A stretch of 17,251 nt of DNA from Acanthamoeba sp. SK_2022b (taxonomy: Eukaryota; Discosea; Longamoebia; Acanthamoebidae), in the NCBI GenBank assembly GCA_027943245.1, contig JANDJZ010000378.1, forward strand, positions 1-17,251, read 5' to 3'. The notes below the pieces were generated by a model that was not told where the DNA came from, ran no database searches, and saw nothing but the letters and a program-made list of their open reading frames with translations. A program made the position numbers and the translations under genes. The first letter of the stretch is position 1; each line of letters starts with the position of its first letter. Of this stretch, positions 1-9,881 are shown in pieces.

Positions 1-1705
1 GGCCAGCTCCACAGCACGCGCACGCACATCGCGAGAAATCATTCGGTTAACGCTACCGGAACCGTAGCTCTTGACGATGAGGCCTTCGAGCGGCGGCTGC
101 AGCAGATTCTCCACAACCTGTGTTCGTGTCGTGTCGTGTCGTGTCGTGTCGTGTCGTGTCGTGTCGTGTCGTGTCGTGTCGTGTCGTGTGAGAGTCACAG
201 GAGGGCAGCATGAGAGAGGGGGGTGGCATCGGCAGGCATGGCGAACCTTGACATCAAACCCGGGCACCAAATGGAGCACCGCGATCCGCGTATTGAGATT
301 CTTCCATACCCTGAACCGACCTGCGCTCGCGTGTGTTCCGACAGCGAGTGAGTGGCCGAGTGGATGGGTGAGTGAGTGAACAGGCCGCGCTGTCCTCCTA
401 CGACAGCGACAAAAGAAGCGTGCGTGTGGGGAGTGTTCTTTGGGGGGGGGGCGTGCCCTTGGGCTGGTTGGAGACGAATCGGTAGTCGATCTGGATGTCC
501 ACGCCCAGCACGCCCAGCGGCGGGTAGTTGGGCGACTCGAACGCCGCCACGCCTGCCGCCACACAAAGAACGCCCAACCAAGTCAAGCCTTTGTCGCACA
601 CACGAACACGCGCGCTCTCGCGCACGCATGCATGAGACGAGGACAAAGAAGAGGGCGATGCTGTACCCCAATTGTCGACCTTTGAGGAGCGGTTGCCCCT
701 CAAGATCTTGTTGTTGAAGAAGATGACCACCTCGGGCATGTCCACCTCGCGTGCGATGATCATTGACGCAATCAGGTTCCTGTTCATCATCATCGCCATC
801 ATCATCATCAACGTTGATTGGTGAGTCATCGATGCATGATCAACACGAACAGCTGTGGCCGTGTGTGCATGCGCGTGTGAAGTTAGACGAACCGGCGGGC
901 ATCGGTGATGGAGTTCTCCAGTGGAATCTGTGAGCCGGTGAGGACCACGATCTTGCCCAGGTTCTCCAGCATGAAAGAGAGCGCCGACGCCGTGTACTGG
1001 TGACAAGAGAGACGGGATCCAGTGCGATCGATCGTAAGTCGAATAGATAAAGGAAAAACCAATAATAATAATAATAATAATATAGAAAAGCAAATAAGAA
1101 CGGGGTGCCGTACGGACATGGTGTCGGTGCCATGAATGATGAGGAAGCCCTGATAGTCCCAGTAATTCTTCTCGATCACGGTGGCGATCGACACCCAGTC
1201 TGTGGGCACACAAGCACCATCCATCGCGTTGAGTCGTATCGCACCACTGGGCGGCTGGGGGGCAAAAAGAGGGGCGCAGCGGTACCGGCGGGCTCCATGT
1301 CCGAGGAGTCGATGGGCGGGTCAAAGTTGATGATGTCAAAGGTCGGTACGCGCGGGTCCTTCAAAGCTTCAATTGACGCCTGGCAGAATTCAATTTTTTT
1401 AATTATTATGTATTTGTTTGGTTGAAAAAATATTATAAAAATATTAATTATATTTTTTAAAAATTATTATGTCTATATTTGAGTAGAATAATTAAAAAAA
1501 GGAGTGGTCGTACGAGTTGAGAGTTGAGGTAGCCTTTCACGGGCCTGAGGGATCCGGAGTCCATCTTCATGCCCAACGTGCCTCCGGTGTAGATGATGAG
1601 GATGTCCGGCTTTCTCCGGTGGGCTTCCACCACCAGCTCTGCCGCCGGCGGCTTGTGCAAGCCAACGCCCTCAGCATGGTCCTGTCCCTCCTTTGGTGGC
1701 TCCAT
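1..1705 (-). CDS. Type I (cytosolic-type) L-asparaginase, 5' complete, runs off the left edge
   Basis: Predicted to hydrolyse L-asparagine to aspartate and ammonia in the cytosol. Eight exons on the minus strand join in frame: 1705-1514, 1379-1286, 1199-1114, 996-893, 779-667, 552-457, 320-247 and 117-57. The spliced protein has about 273 residues in this window. It shows the catalytic-threonine signature IIYTGGTLGM near residue 40, then PVKGYL, the second active-site block IHGTDTMSYTA, VLTGSQIP, FFNNKILRGNRSSKVD, AFESPNYPPLG, RFRVWKN and SYGS. This order is that of type I asparaginases. The start at 1705 is the first ATG after a good acceptor (TTTGTGTCCTGCAG), so a 5'-UTR intron is likely. 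The intron between exons 6 and 7 keeps the frame only with a GC donor (AAGG|GCACGC). Exon 8 ends at 57 with donor G|GTAGCG, so the window ends in an intron. The catalytic Lys block and C-terminus lie outside. Whether ankyrin repeats follow, as in animal ASPG, cannot be seen. Family very sure; exon edges good. Confidence 0.93.
125..189. repeat. CGTGT pentanucleotide array, 13 units, in asparaginase intron 7
   Basis: A perfect tandem array of CGTGT/ACACG fills about half of the 129-nt intron between asparaginase exons 7 and 8. The unit is not a multiple of three, and the flanking donor (AAG|GTTCGC) and acceptor (CGAACACAG) are intact. The duplicated intron at 16001-16095 holds a longer version of the same array. 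Confidence 0.97.
1061..1083. repeat. AAT trinucleotide repeat in asparaginase intron 3
   Basis: About seven AAT units lie inside the intron between asparaginase exons 3 and 4. The matching segment is deleted from the right-hand pseudogene copy. Confidence 0.9.
1384..1505. other. Very AT-rich body of asparaginase intron 1
   Basis: The intron 1380-1513 is almost entirely A and T, with long T and A runs and repeated ATTATT/AATATT. The exons on both sides are GC-rich. The borders are normal (donor CTC|GTACGA, acceptor TTCTGCCAG). Most other introns in this window are not AT-rich, so this one stands out. Confidence 0.85.
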
Positions 1706-1821
1706 CTTCCTGCAGGACACAAACTGAAATACAGAATTATTGGCTGTGCAAACGATTTTGTTTCAATTAATTAATAAAAAATGTTTTACTCATCGATGTT
1801 ATGTACACTCCTCCAGTTCTT
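1706..1821 (-). promoter_or_regulatory. Short spacer between HMMR-like gene and asparaginase; probable 5'-UTR intron
   Basis: About 116 bp separate the stop codon of the upstream coiled-coil gene from the asparaginase ATG, both on the minus strand. The 3' part ends in TTTCAGTTTGTGTCCTGCAG, a strong acceptor just before the ATG. This suggests that the asparaginase leader is spliced and that its promoter must overlap the 3' end of the neighbour. No clear AATAAA was seen. The promoter role is inferred from position only. Confidence 0.4.
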
Positions 1822-4800
1822 CTAATAGACGTCGACCTGTTCAAAGAGCACAGGGTCCTCCTCTCCCTCGTCCTCTGCGTCGCCGGCCGTGATAGGTGAG
1901 ACCTCGGCCTTGGGCGCGATGACGCTCAGGTTGGCCAGATCGCAGCCGGTCATGTCAAACTCGGTCGGTCGCAGCGCAGGCGGCTCGTCGACCTCAAATG
2001 CGGCCACGGCAGCCGCCTCATCGCCTTCAGCGTCGCCGTCGATGTCGAGCATCAGGCTGACGTCGTGGTCGTCGCCGTCTCGCGCGGCCAGCTGGGCGGT
2101 GAGGTTGAGGGCCACGGGCGCGGCCCGCGTGCTCGACGGGGCAACGCGCAGCGTGCGCCTGGTCACCGTCGACGGCGCCTGGGACCTGTGGACGACGCTG
2201 CCGTTGAGCTCTCGGTTCTCCTTCTCGCTCACGCGCACGCGCTGGGGGTCCTTAAGGTGGTTGGCCACGGCGGCCCTTCGCGTCTTGACAGCCGAGCCGG
2301 GCACGGCCGACGCCGTCATCGAGCGCTCGACGGCGGCGGAGGTGGCCGAGTCCTTGTCCTTGGCCAGGACCGACCTGTCCGAAGATGAGGACTTGCCCAT
2401 GAGCCTGAGGTTCTCCCGCTTGAGCGCGCCGATGGTCTTCTCGAGGTCGGTGACCTTGGTGATCAGGGAGGCGTTCTTGGTGCGCAGGTCGTGCACCTCG
2501 GCCAGCACGATCTCGTGGCGCTTGATCTTCTGCTTGGGATTGGTGCTGCACGACACACACGTTAGCGCTGTTGTTCTTGATGATGATGATGGAGGATAAA
2601 CGTACTTGCCGACGAGACGAGCATTCTCTTCGCGGATCTTCTTGAGCTCCTTGTCGAGCTCGGCGTTGACGGCCTTGAGCTGCTTGATCTCGTACTTGGG
2701 GTTGTAGGCGCCCGACTTGATCTCCTCGTCCCGCTTCAGCCGCCGCTCGGCCTTCTCCCGCTCGGCCCTGCGCCGCTCGCTCCGCTCCTCGGCCAGCTCC
2801 TGCTTGGCCTGATGGAGCTGGCGCTCGAGGAAGGCGTTCTTGGCCGTGTAGGTGCTGAGCGTCATCTCGGCCTCCGAGCAGAGGGTGACCTCCTTGGCCT
2901 TGGCCGTCTCCTCGAGCATGCCCAGCTCGCCCTTGTAGAGCTCGATCTGCTCGTGGGCGGCCTTGAGCTCGTCGGTCAGGCGCCTGTTGGCCAACTCGAG
3001 CTTGCCCCACTCGGCCTTCATCAGCCGCAGCACCTTGCGCTCCTTCTCGCGCTTGTCCTGGGCCTCGACGCGCAGCATCTGCTCCTGCGCGATGATGGCC
3101 TCCAGCGTCTGCTTGTGGGCCTTCATGCCGTCCACCTCGCTTCGCACGGTCTTGACGGCGTCGGTGAGGATCTCCTCGCGGGCCTTGGCCTCCTGCACGG
3201 CCTTCTCCTTGATCCGGAGGACCTCCTCGAGCTGCGCCTCCATCTGCCTGCGCTCCTCCTCGAGCCGGGCGTTGCTCGCCTCGAGCCGGGCGACCTGCCG
3301 CTGCCTCCCCTCGCTCTCCACCTCGAGGCGGGCCTTCATGCCAATGACCTGGCACAGCTCATCCTCCTTGGCCCTCTTCTCCTGCTCGAGCGCGTGCTTG
3401 GCATTCTCGATGGCACGCAGCTCGTCCTCCTTGCGCTCAAGCGCGGCGTCGTAGGCCGACCTGGTCGCCTGCAGCTCGTGCTGGCCGCGGGCTCGGTCGT
3501 CGGCCGCCTGCTGCCTCAGGTGCTCGAGCTCCGTCTCCTTCCTCGCACGCTCGTCCTCAGTGGCCTTGAGCCTGTGCTGGACGTCGGCCAGCTGGGCCTC
3601 CGTCGCATCGAGCCGCTGGGCCAGCTCCCTGCCGCGAACCTGGGCATCGGCGCACTCCCTCTCCACCTGCGCCTTCTCGAGTTCGAGCTCGGCCTTGGCC
3701 TGGGTGAGCGCGCAGAGGTCGGCCCGCGTCTTCTCGAGGTCCGTCTCGAGCTCCTGGCCGGCCTTGGCGAGCTGCTCGGCGCGAGCCTCGGTCTCGATCC
3801 TCAGCTGGGCCTCGGCCGAGTGCCGGTCGGTCATCTGGCCGAGCTCGACCTCGAGCTGGCCGCGTCGCTCGCGCTCGATGTCCCTCTCCGACATCACCGC
3901 GCCGCATTCCTCGACCTTCTGCGCGATGACGGCAGTCAGTCGGGCCGTGGTCTCCTCGAGCTCGGCGACGGTGGCGTCCCGCTGCTGCTCGATGGTGGCC
4001 TTGAGGGCGATGACCTCGGTGAGCTCCTTCTCCGTGTGAGCCAGCACGTCGTCGACCCTGGCCTTCTCGAGCTGCAGCGTGGCAAGGGCAGCCTCCAGAC
4101 GGTGCTTGTCGGCTTCGACCTGCTGCTTGGCCTGCACGGTCTCGAGGAGCTCCTGCACCTTGTCCTCCCTCTCGGCCTCGATGCGCTCCTGGCTCAGCTG
4201 AGCCTCTTCGAGCTTCCCCTCGAGGTCGTCCCGCTCGGCCTCGAGCCGGTCCCTTTCGTCCTGGACCTGCTCGAGCCTGGCGAGCGCGGCGTCGCGCTCG
4301 TCCTCCACCAATCGCTTGGCTTGGGTGATCGCCACGAGCGTGGCCTCGGTCTCGGCCTTCTCCGCTTCGACCAGCTGCTTGAGCCTGATGGTCTCGGCGA
4401 GCTCGGCCTCCTTCCTCCTCTTTTCGTCGTCGACCTCACGCTTGCTCTCGGTCATCGCGTCGAGCTCGGCCTCCTTTGCCCGCTTGGCCTCGTCGAGGGC
4501 GGCGTAGTGCGCGCGCAGGTCGGCCAGCTTGGCCTTCTTGTCCGCCTTCTCGCGCTCGAGCTGCTCCTTGGCGGCGGCCATCTGTTCCAGCTCGGCCTCC
4601 CTGGTTCGCCGCAGTCCCTCCTCGCTGGTCCACCTCTCGGTAATCTCGTTCAGCTTGGACTCGACGCCAGCCCTCGCCGCAGTCTCCTCCTCCCACACAC
4701 GCGTCAGCTGGTCGATGCGGCTGGCGCTGGTCTGCCTTTCGTGGGCGATCAGCGACTTGTGTTCCTCGATCTCCCTGGCCCGTTCGACCAGCTCGCCCGC

Positions 4801-6508
4801 CAGCTGGTCACGCTCGCGCGTCATTTGGGCGAGCTCGGCCCCCGTGGCAACCTTGACGTTTTCGAGAGCGCGGTTGAGCTCGACGGCGCGCTCCAGTTCG
4901 CCTTCCAGCTGGTGCTTGGCCGCTTCGACCTCGCTCTTGTCCTCCTGAAGCTGGGCGAGCTCGGCCTCGGCCCGTCGCAGCTGTTCGGCGACGGCGTCCT
5001 TGTGCGCGGTCATGGCCTCGAGCTCCTTCTCGGTGGCCTCCCTCTGCTTGCCGAGAGCTTCGTGGGCGCGGATCATGTCGGCGAGCGCGCGCTCCTTCAG
5101 GGCCTTGTCCTCCTCCAGGCGCTCTTTCTCCTGAATGATCGCGTCGAGCGCGTACACCTTCTCGCGCTTCTCATCGTCCAGAAGCGTGTTCTGACGAAGG
5201 GCGGTGGCCAGCTCGGCCTTGAGTTGGTCCTTCTCAGCCGCGAGCGTCTGCTTAGCGGCCGATAGCTCCTCAAGCTCCTGCTCCAAGGCCGCCAGCTCCT
5301 TCTTGACGGCGCTCTTGGCCAGTATCGTACGGGCCAGCTCGTCCTCCTTCTCCTTCCTCTGCGCTACGAGCCGCTGGTTCTCCTCGGCCATCTCCATCAA
5401 CCGGGCCTCCTTGCTCGACTTGTCTTCTCGCAGTACGCGGTAGGTCTCGTGGGCCGCAGCCAGCTCGTCCTCCTTCGCCTTCTTGGCCTGCTCGACCCGC
5501 TCCTTCTCGAGCTGGAGGGCGCGCAGCTCCTCCTCCTTCTCCGCCTTCTCCTGACCGAGCCTGAGCTGGGCAGCGGTCATCGCCGCGAGCTCGGCCTCGC
5601 TTCTCTTTTTCTCGGCGGCGACAGCGGCCTGGCCTGCCTCGACCTGCTCGGCGGCGGCCCGCAGCTGGCTCTTGAGAGTCTCGAGCTCGGCCTTGGCCTC
5701 CTCGAGGTTTGCCTCGACTTGCTCGGCCTTCTTCTGCGACAACTGCTGCAGGCGTGTGGTCTTCTCGATGATCTGCTTGAGGTCGCTGATGCTCGTGTTG
5801 CGCGCCTCGAGCTGCTTGCTCTCGTCGGCCCTCTCCTTCTCGAGCTGAGCCACCTTGTTGGCCATGTCCTTGTTCTCCTTTTCCAGGGTCGCCTTCTCAG
5901 AGGCCAACGTGGCCTTGTCCTTTGTCAGCTGCGCGGCCTTGTCTTCGTGTGTCTTGAGCAAGGCGTTGAGCTTCTCCAGTGTCTTTGTGTGAGCGTCGAG
6001 CTTCTCCTTCTCTGCCAGTTTCTGATAGATTCGCGCATACATGAAGAGGGTCAATCATTACTAATCTATAATCAAATTGCAAAACACCAAGCGACAAAGA
6101 TCTTACCTCAGCGCGAAGCCTGACGAGCTGAGCCTTCTGTTCGGTGACCTTGGCCTTGAGTCGGACCTGTTCTGCATTGCCGCCGGGACGTACAGCGGGA
6201 GTGGCCGTAGCGGTATGCCGAGTGCCAATTACTGACGAATTGACAGAGCGCGTGCTGCTGTTCAATACAGATCGGCTCGAGTTGAGCTCAGACGACACCG
6301 ACGAATCTAAGATGGTGCACACTGCATTAATGAAGCGCAAAAAAGATTAGGCAAGAGGAGAGACGATACCGACTGCGCTGTCGTTCCATCTCTTGGCCTT
6401 GGGTATGTGAACACATACACCGCTCTCAAGGGGTTTGACGTTGTAAGCGCCAACGCCGGGGATGTCGGGCTCCTTCTCCTTTGGGAATCTGCTGCTTTTC
6501 ATAAACAT
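1822..6508 (-). CDS. HMMR/RHAMM-like giant coiled-coil protein (1497 aa)
   Basis: Four exons on the minus strand: 6508-6370, 6321-6107, 6021-2606 and 2545-1822. Phases agree at every join. Exon 1 encodes MFMKSSRF then DIPGVGAYNV and KRWND, like the N-terminal PGAYDV segment of animal HMMR and sperm-tail PG-rich repeats. Exon 2 adds a Ser/Thr-rich linker. Residues of roughly 100-1330 form continuous heptad coiled coil rich in Glu, Ala, Leu, Lys and Arg, with repeated KxELxAMxxxK-like units. Near residue 1254 the spliced product reads LVGNTNPKQKIKR, close to the HMMR motif LVGHQNLKQKIKH. The tail is acidic and ends VDVY. In animals HMMR binds microtubules and centrosomes and acts in spindle assembly; a cytoskeletal or spindle role here is inference. 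The protein is about twice the length of vertebrate HMMR. The first ATG follows an in-frame stop. The 60-nt last intron is in frame. Coding certain; HMMR assignment likely but not proven, since most of the length is generic coiled coil. Confidence 0.85.
2546..2605 (-). other. 60-nt in-frame intron in the HMMR-like gene
   Basis: Donor GGCAA|GTACGT and acceptor GTGTCGTGCAG bound an intron of exactly 60 nt with no in-frame stop. Removing it yields LVGNTNPKQKIK, matching the HMMR family. Keeping it inserts a Tyr/Pro/Ser/Thr/Cys-rich stretch that breaks the coiled coil, so splicing is clearly favoured. Retention would still give an open protein. Confidence 0.8.
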
Positions 6509-6682
6509 TTTTGGATCCCTCTCTTCAGATTGCGTCTATCTACGCGGTTCCACTCAACTTGCCGGAAAGCCAACAAACGCACTTAAGCGGGACTTCAGGC
6601 GTGGTGAGACGATTCTATCGATCAATTGATCAAGTTGTGCCGATTGCAACCACCACCACGGCGTTTGTTTCCCGTTGCAAGT

Positions 6683-6714
6683 TTTGGCGCCAATGTTTGG
6701 CGCCCATTTCGCCC
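6683..6714. promoter_or_regulatory. Cluster of E2F/DP-like motifs
   Basis: TTTGGCGCCAA (6683-6693, containing the 10-bp palindrome TTGGCGCCAA) is followed 13 bp later by TTTGGCGCC (6696-6704) and then TTTCGCCC (6707-6714). The E2F/DP consensus is TTTSSCGC. The first motif overlaps a CCAAT. The cluster sits about 180 bp upstream of the HMMR-like ATG. Animal HMMR is cell-cycle regulated, so E2F control is plausible, but binding is inferred from sequence alone. Confidence 0.5.
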
Positions 6715-6855
6715 TGACCGTTTTTCAGCGTCGTGCTCCCCCTACAACTTAAACTCAAGCAGCACCTGCTTGCGCATGCACCAAGGTGAGACCTGCGGCG
6801 CACATGAAGCCGAGGCAGACGAACGGCACAGAACACGACTCACACGAGCTCGTCG

Positions 6856-6863
6856 TATTTAAG
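6856..6863 (+). promoter_or_regulatory. TATA-like box (TATTTAAG)
   Basis: TATTTAAG lies in an otherwise GC-rich stretch about 300 bp upstream of the DGAT2-like ATG. It is the best TATA-like match on this side of the divergent spacer. It would imply a leader of about 270 nt, possibly spliced. Weak evidence. Confidence 0.25.
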
Positions 6864-7158
6864 GTGGCAAGTAGCGTCATCACGCCAGATTTCGTTTCTC
6901 CCCGCCGGTTTAGGCGGAAAACCGCGGAACGGCCGCGGCCGAAGAGTTTACCGCCGAAGGGCAGAGCCACAGTGACGCAGAAGGGGCGAAGCCCGTCGTG
7001 GTGTTCTTCAGAAATCCCCGTTATTCGGGAAGCGCATAGGCACCCTGGGACGGAGCTGGTGTCGTGGAGGAGGCAGGGGCTGTCAGTCTACGCTACTTAC
7101 CACAGGTGCTGCAGACGCAGCACAAAAACAACGCATCAACACAAAAGACACAGCGAAC

Positions 7159-8297
7159 ATGATGCTGCCCACGCCACCCTTCATGGCAGAGTCGATGCTC
7201 CCATCGTTAGAGCTCACCATCGGGCTCGTGGTGGGGTCCATAGGCGCCCTCATGCTGGTGGCCTTCCATTTTGCAGAAGCGAATGCTGCCATGCGAGGCA
7301 GGAAAGGCCAGCCACTACCAGGTACTGCCCCCCCCCCCTTCCTGACTCCCCTATTTTCTTCTGCAGTCCTTACATAAGTGCCGACAGCCATGCCGTATCT
7401 GTCTGACCTGGTGGCGTGCACATGGTGGTTGTTCTTTGATGTAAAGCTTGGGTGGAGCGAGCTCTTCGGGTCTTTTTCTTGGCTGTGCTGGTGGGTCCGC
7501 TGACGTACGTGGTCGACCGCTTCCTCTTCAAATGGCCCGTCCTCACCATCGTATGGCTCCTGTACATCATCCCCTACACCGATCTCTCCGAGCAGAACGG
7601 CGGCAAGGTTCTCTTTCTCCCCCCCTCCCCACGCTACACGCAAGTTGCTGTGCCGGCGTGGCGTACTCATAGCCGCACGTGTGCTACATCACCGCAGACT
7701 CCGAGGCTACGTAAATGTCCCGTGTGGAACCTGGTCAAGAGGTACTTCTCCCTAGAGCTGGTGCGGACGTGCCCTCTCGACCCCGAGAAGCAGTACATCT
7801 TCGCTATCCATCCGCACGGTACGCTCTCCTACTCCACTCGTAGACTACTTGTTAAGTCGCTGTGTGCTCATCACCGTCATCTCTCCCTCTCTTTCTCTCC
7901 CTCTGCTTTCACAGGCATCCTTCCGGTCGGTACCACCGTGGCGATGAGCTACGAGTGCAAGGGCGGGTTCAAGGACCTGTTCCCAGGCATCAACTTCAAG
8001 ACGCTCGTGGCCACGTTCGGCTTCTATGTCCCCCTGTACCGAGGTAAGCATCTACAACAGCGTCTCCCCATCATCGCTGTCTCTGGTACAGGTGTCTCAC
8101 ATACGTGGCCTTGCAGAGTTTCTGCTGTACTCGGGCATGGCCGATGCTTCGCGATTCTCGGCCAAGAAGCTGCTCAGCGACAAGATGTCCATCGCCATCG
8201 TGCCCGGCGGCGCGACCGAGGCCCTCTACGTGTCCCCCGAGAAGGACGTACTCTACCTCAAGAACAGGAAGGGCTTCATCAAGCTTGGTACTGCTAC

Positions 8298-8353
<56 letters not shown>

Positions 8354-8753
8354 CACACCCACCCACCCACATGTCGACTGTGACGACTGACGCGATCATT
8401 ACCGTCAACACGCAGCGCTGGAGCACGGTACGCCAGTCGTGCCCGTGTACAGCTTCAACGAGAACAGCACCTACAGGCTGTACCAGGGCGGCAACAAGTT
8501 CCTTAACGAGTTCAAGCGCCGCTTCCAGAAGGTGTTTGGGCTCACGCTCCCCATTGTGCTCAACGTCGTGCCCATGCGCGCCAAGATCACGGTGGTGGTG
8601 GGCCAGCCCGTGGAGATGCCCCTCAAGCCCGACCCCTCCCCGGAGGAGGTCGACCGACACCTCGAGCTCTACATCACCAAGCTCCGGGAGCTCTACGACG
8701 CCAACAAGGACAAGTACAACGACTCCAAGACCAAGCAGTTGGTCATCATCTGA
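7159..8753 (+). CDS. DGAT2-family acyltransferase (diacylglycerol/monoacylglycerol acyltransferase), 360 aa
   Basis: Predicted ER membrane enzyme that moves an acyl group from acyl-CoA to diacylglycerol or a related acceptor, making storage lipid. Six exons: 7159-7321, 7447-7607, 7698-7818, 7915-8043, 8117-8287 and 8416-8753; all phases agree. Hydrophobic helices lie at about residues 18-40 and 62-100. The catalytic block HPHG is at 146-149 (the last Gly codon spans an intron), followed by LFPGINFKTLVATFGFYVPLYRE as in DGAT2, then VPGGATEALY at 220-229, KNRKGFIKLALEHGTPVVPVYSF and NENSTY. These match the order of DGAT2 family blocks, and the length fits the usual 330-390. A second ATG follows the first directly, so the start may shift by one residue. 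Intron 5 carries a CA repeat. The gene converges on the PUDP-like gene with about 200 bp between stops. DGAT2, MGAT and wax synthase members cannot be told apart by motif alone. Confidence 0.93.
8301..8352. repeat. (CA)26 microsatellite in DGAT2-like intron 5
   Basis: Pure CA repeat within the 128-nt intron 8288-8415, followed by CCCA repeats. Donor CTTG|GTACTG and acceptor CAACACGCAG flank it, and the reading frame is continuous across the intron. Confidence 0.97.
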
Positions 8754-8960
8754 TCGATCCGTGGGCATAGGCCCGGTGTACCTCCCCTCTTCTCCCTCTA
8801 CACGCCTCTCTATTTTGTCACATACTGTTAACTATGTACATAAACACACGCCTGTATCGTCCCTGCAAGTAAACAACAACGTAATCATCATCATCATCAT
8901 CAACAACAACGACATGAAGGAGCAACTCTTAAGAGATAATGAAGAAGGGAGATTGGGTTC
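8754..8960. other. Convergent 3' spacer between DGAT2-like and PUDP-like genes
   Basis: This stretch holds the two 3' ends. It contains a short CAT/CAA trinucleotide tract (about 8886-8910) and AT-rich sequence. I see no exon and no canonical AATAAA in either direction. Confidence 0.6.
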
Positions 8961-9881
8961 TTATTGGGAAGAAGCGAAAGGTGGCAGGGCCCACTCGGCG
9001 GGGTCAAAGTGTTCCATGCTCTCCAGGATGAGGTCGGCCTCGGCGAAGAGGGAGCGGTCGTTGAGCGGGTGGGGGATGGCTACCACCTGCATGCCCGCGG
9101 CCTTGGCCGCCGCCACGCCGTTGGGGGCGTCCTCGAACACCAGCACGCCTCCAAAGTCGTCGTCGGTCACGCCCTTTGCAAAGGGAGAAGACGACAACAA
9201 CGACGTGTAGAACACAAGACGTGATGAGCTTTCACGATGAAGATGTGAAGATCATGGGGACAGAGACGTACGAGTCGACGAGCGGCCTCGATGAAGATGT
9301 CTGGCGCCGGCTTGCCGGCCTTGACTGCGGGGTCGTCGCCGGTGACTACCGTCTCGAAGAGGGTGAACCAGTCTTGGTGCTTGGTCGTCTTCAGCTCGAG
9401 GGCCTTGACGTGCGAGCTGGTCGCCACGGCCTTGGGGACGCGGTGGTGGTGCAGGTGTCGGACGAGCTGCTGCACGCCCGGCAGGGCCTGGGCTTCAGGG
9501 AACAGCTCGTACTGGCGCGGGCGCACGAACTCGAGGTAGTCGTCCGCGGTGATGGGCAGCTCCAGGTCCTGCCACAAGATGCATGCAAAGAATGAAAGCA
9601 ATTCAAGGTGAACGAATGAACGAATGCACAAGCTCCGGAGTGAAGATTAAATGAAGATTGAGGTGAGGCCGCATTGGGGGAGGAGGCACCTCGATTAGAA
9701 TGAGGGCGGCCTCAGGGGCAGTCTTGCCCATCATCTTGGATTTCACGGCCCACGTGAAAGTTTTGCCGTAGGGGGCAACAAGCTCCTGCGTGATGCGCGT
9801 GTACACCTCCTCGGTGTCCAGCAGCAGGCCGTCCATGTCGAACAGCACTGTGTGAATCTTGCCTCGGGTTGCTCCTTCCAT
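8961..9881 (-). CDS. HAD-superfamily phosphatase, pseudouridine-5'-phosphatase (HDHD1/PUDP)-like, 233 aa
   Basis: Predicted soluble Mg-dependent phosphatase; the closest family removes phosphate from pseudouridine 5'-monophosphate. Three exons on the minus strand (9881-9690, 9568-9272, 9173-8961) join in phase 0. HAD motif I is FDMDGLLLDT with nucleophile Asp15 and acid/base Asp17. The cap reads WAVKSKMMGKTAPEAA, a near match to the HDHD1 cap. Motif II is AVATSS at 112-116, motif III is Lys150 in GDDPAVKAGKPAPDIF, and motif IV is VLVFEDAPNG with Glu177-Asp178. Length fits HDHD1 (about 230). All catalytic positions are present. The substrate is inferred from similarity; GS1-like relatives such as glycerol-3-phosphatase share these motifs. 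The ATG has a purine-rich context, and a perfect inverted repeat lies about 90 bp upstream. Confidence 0.92.

Larger units (their letters stand above)
3..1240 (-). repeat. Segmental duplication, copy 1 (parental asparaginase part)
   Basis: This stretch aligns by eye with 15868-16886 in the same orientation. It covers asparaginase exons 3 to 8, their introns and the start of intron 2. Copy 1 is intact. Copy 2 has lost about 230 bp matching roughly 859-1092, which includes exon 4. Copy 2 extends further left than position 1, so the real duplication is larger than seen here. Confidence 0.95.
6509..7158. promoter_or_regulatory. Divergent promoter region between HMMR-like and DGAT2-like genes
   Basis: This 650-bp spacer lies between two genes transcribed away from each other and shows no convincing exon. 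It holds GGCGCC-containing E2F-like motifs at 6683-6704, a TATTTAAG box at 6856-6863, a GC-rich block at 6898-6945 and a small dyad TCCCCG...CGGGA near 7016-7031. The promoter function follows from gene orientation; transcription starts are unknown. Confidence 0.65.

Noticed and set aside
125..189. CRISPR-like array
   Set aside because: Units are contiguous 5-mers without spacers, within a eukaryotic intron.
2812..5265. 817-codon leucine-rich open frame on the plus strand
   Set aside because: It is the complement of the coiled-coil exon: GAG (Glu) and CTC (Leu) are mutual complements, so a Glu-rich heptad protein yields a long Leu-rich antisense frame. It has no domain, signal or splice logic of its own.
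5449..6123. 224-codon leucine-rich plus-strand frame
   Set aside because: Same antisense effect over the first part of the coiled coil; it also crosses the real exon 2/3 intron on the other strand.
8026..9210. 394-codon plus-strand frame across the DGAT2-like 3' half
   Set aside because: It reads through introns, the CA repeat and the 3' spacer. DGAT2 motifs appear only in the spliced frames of the real exons.
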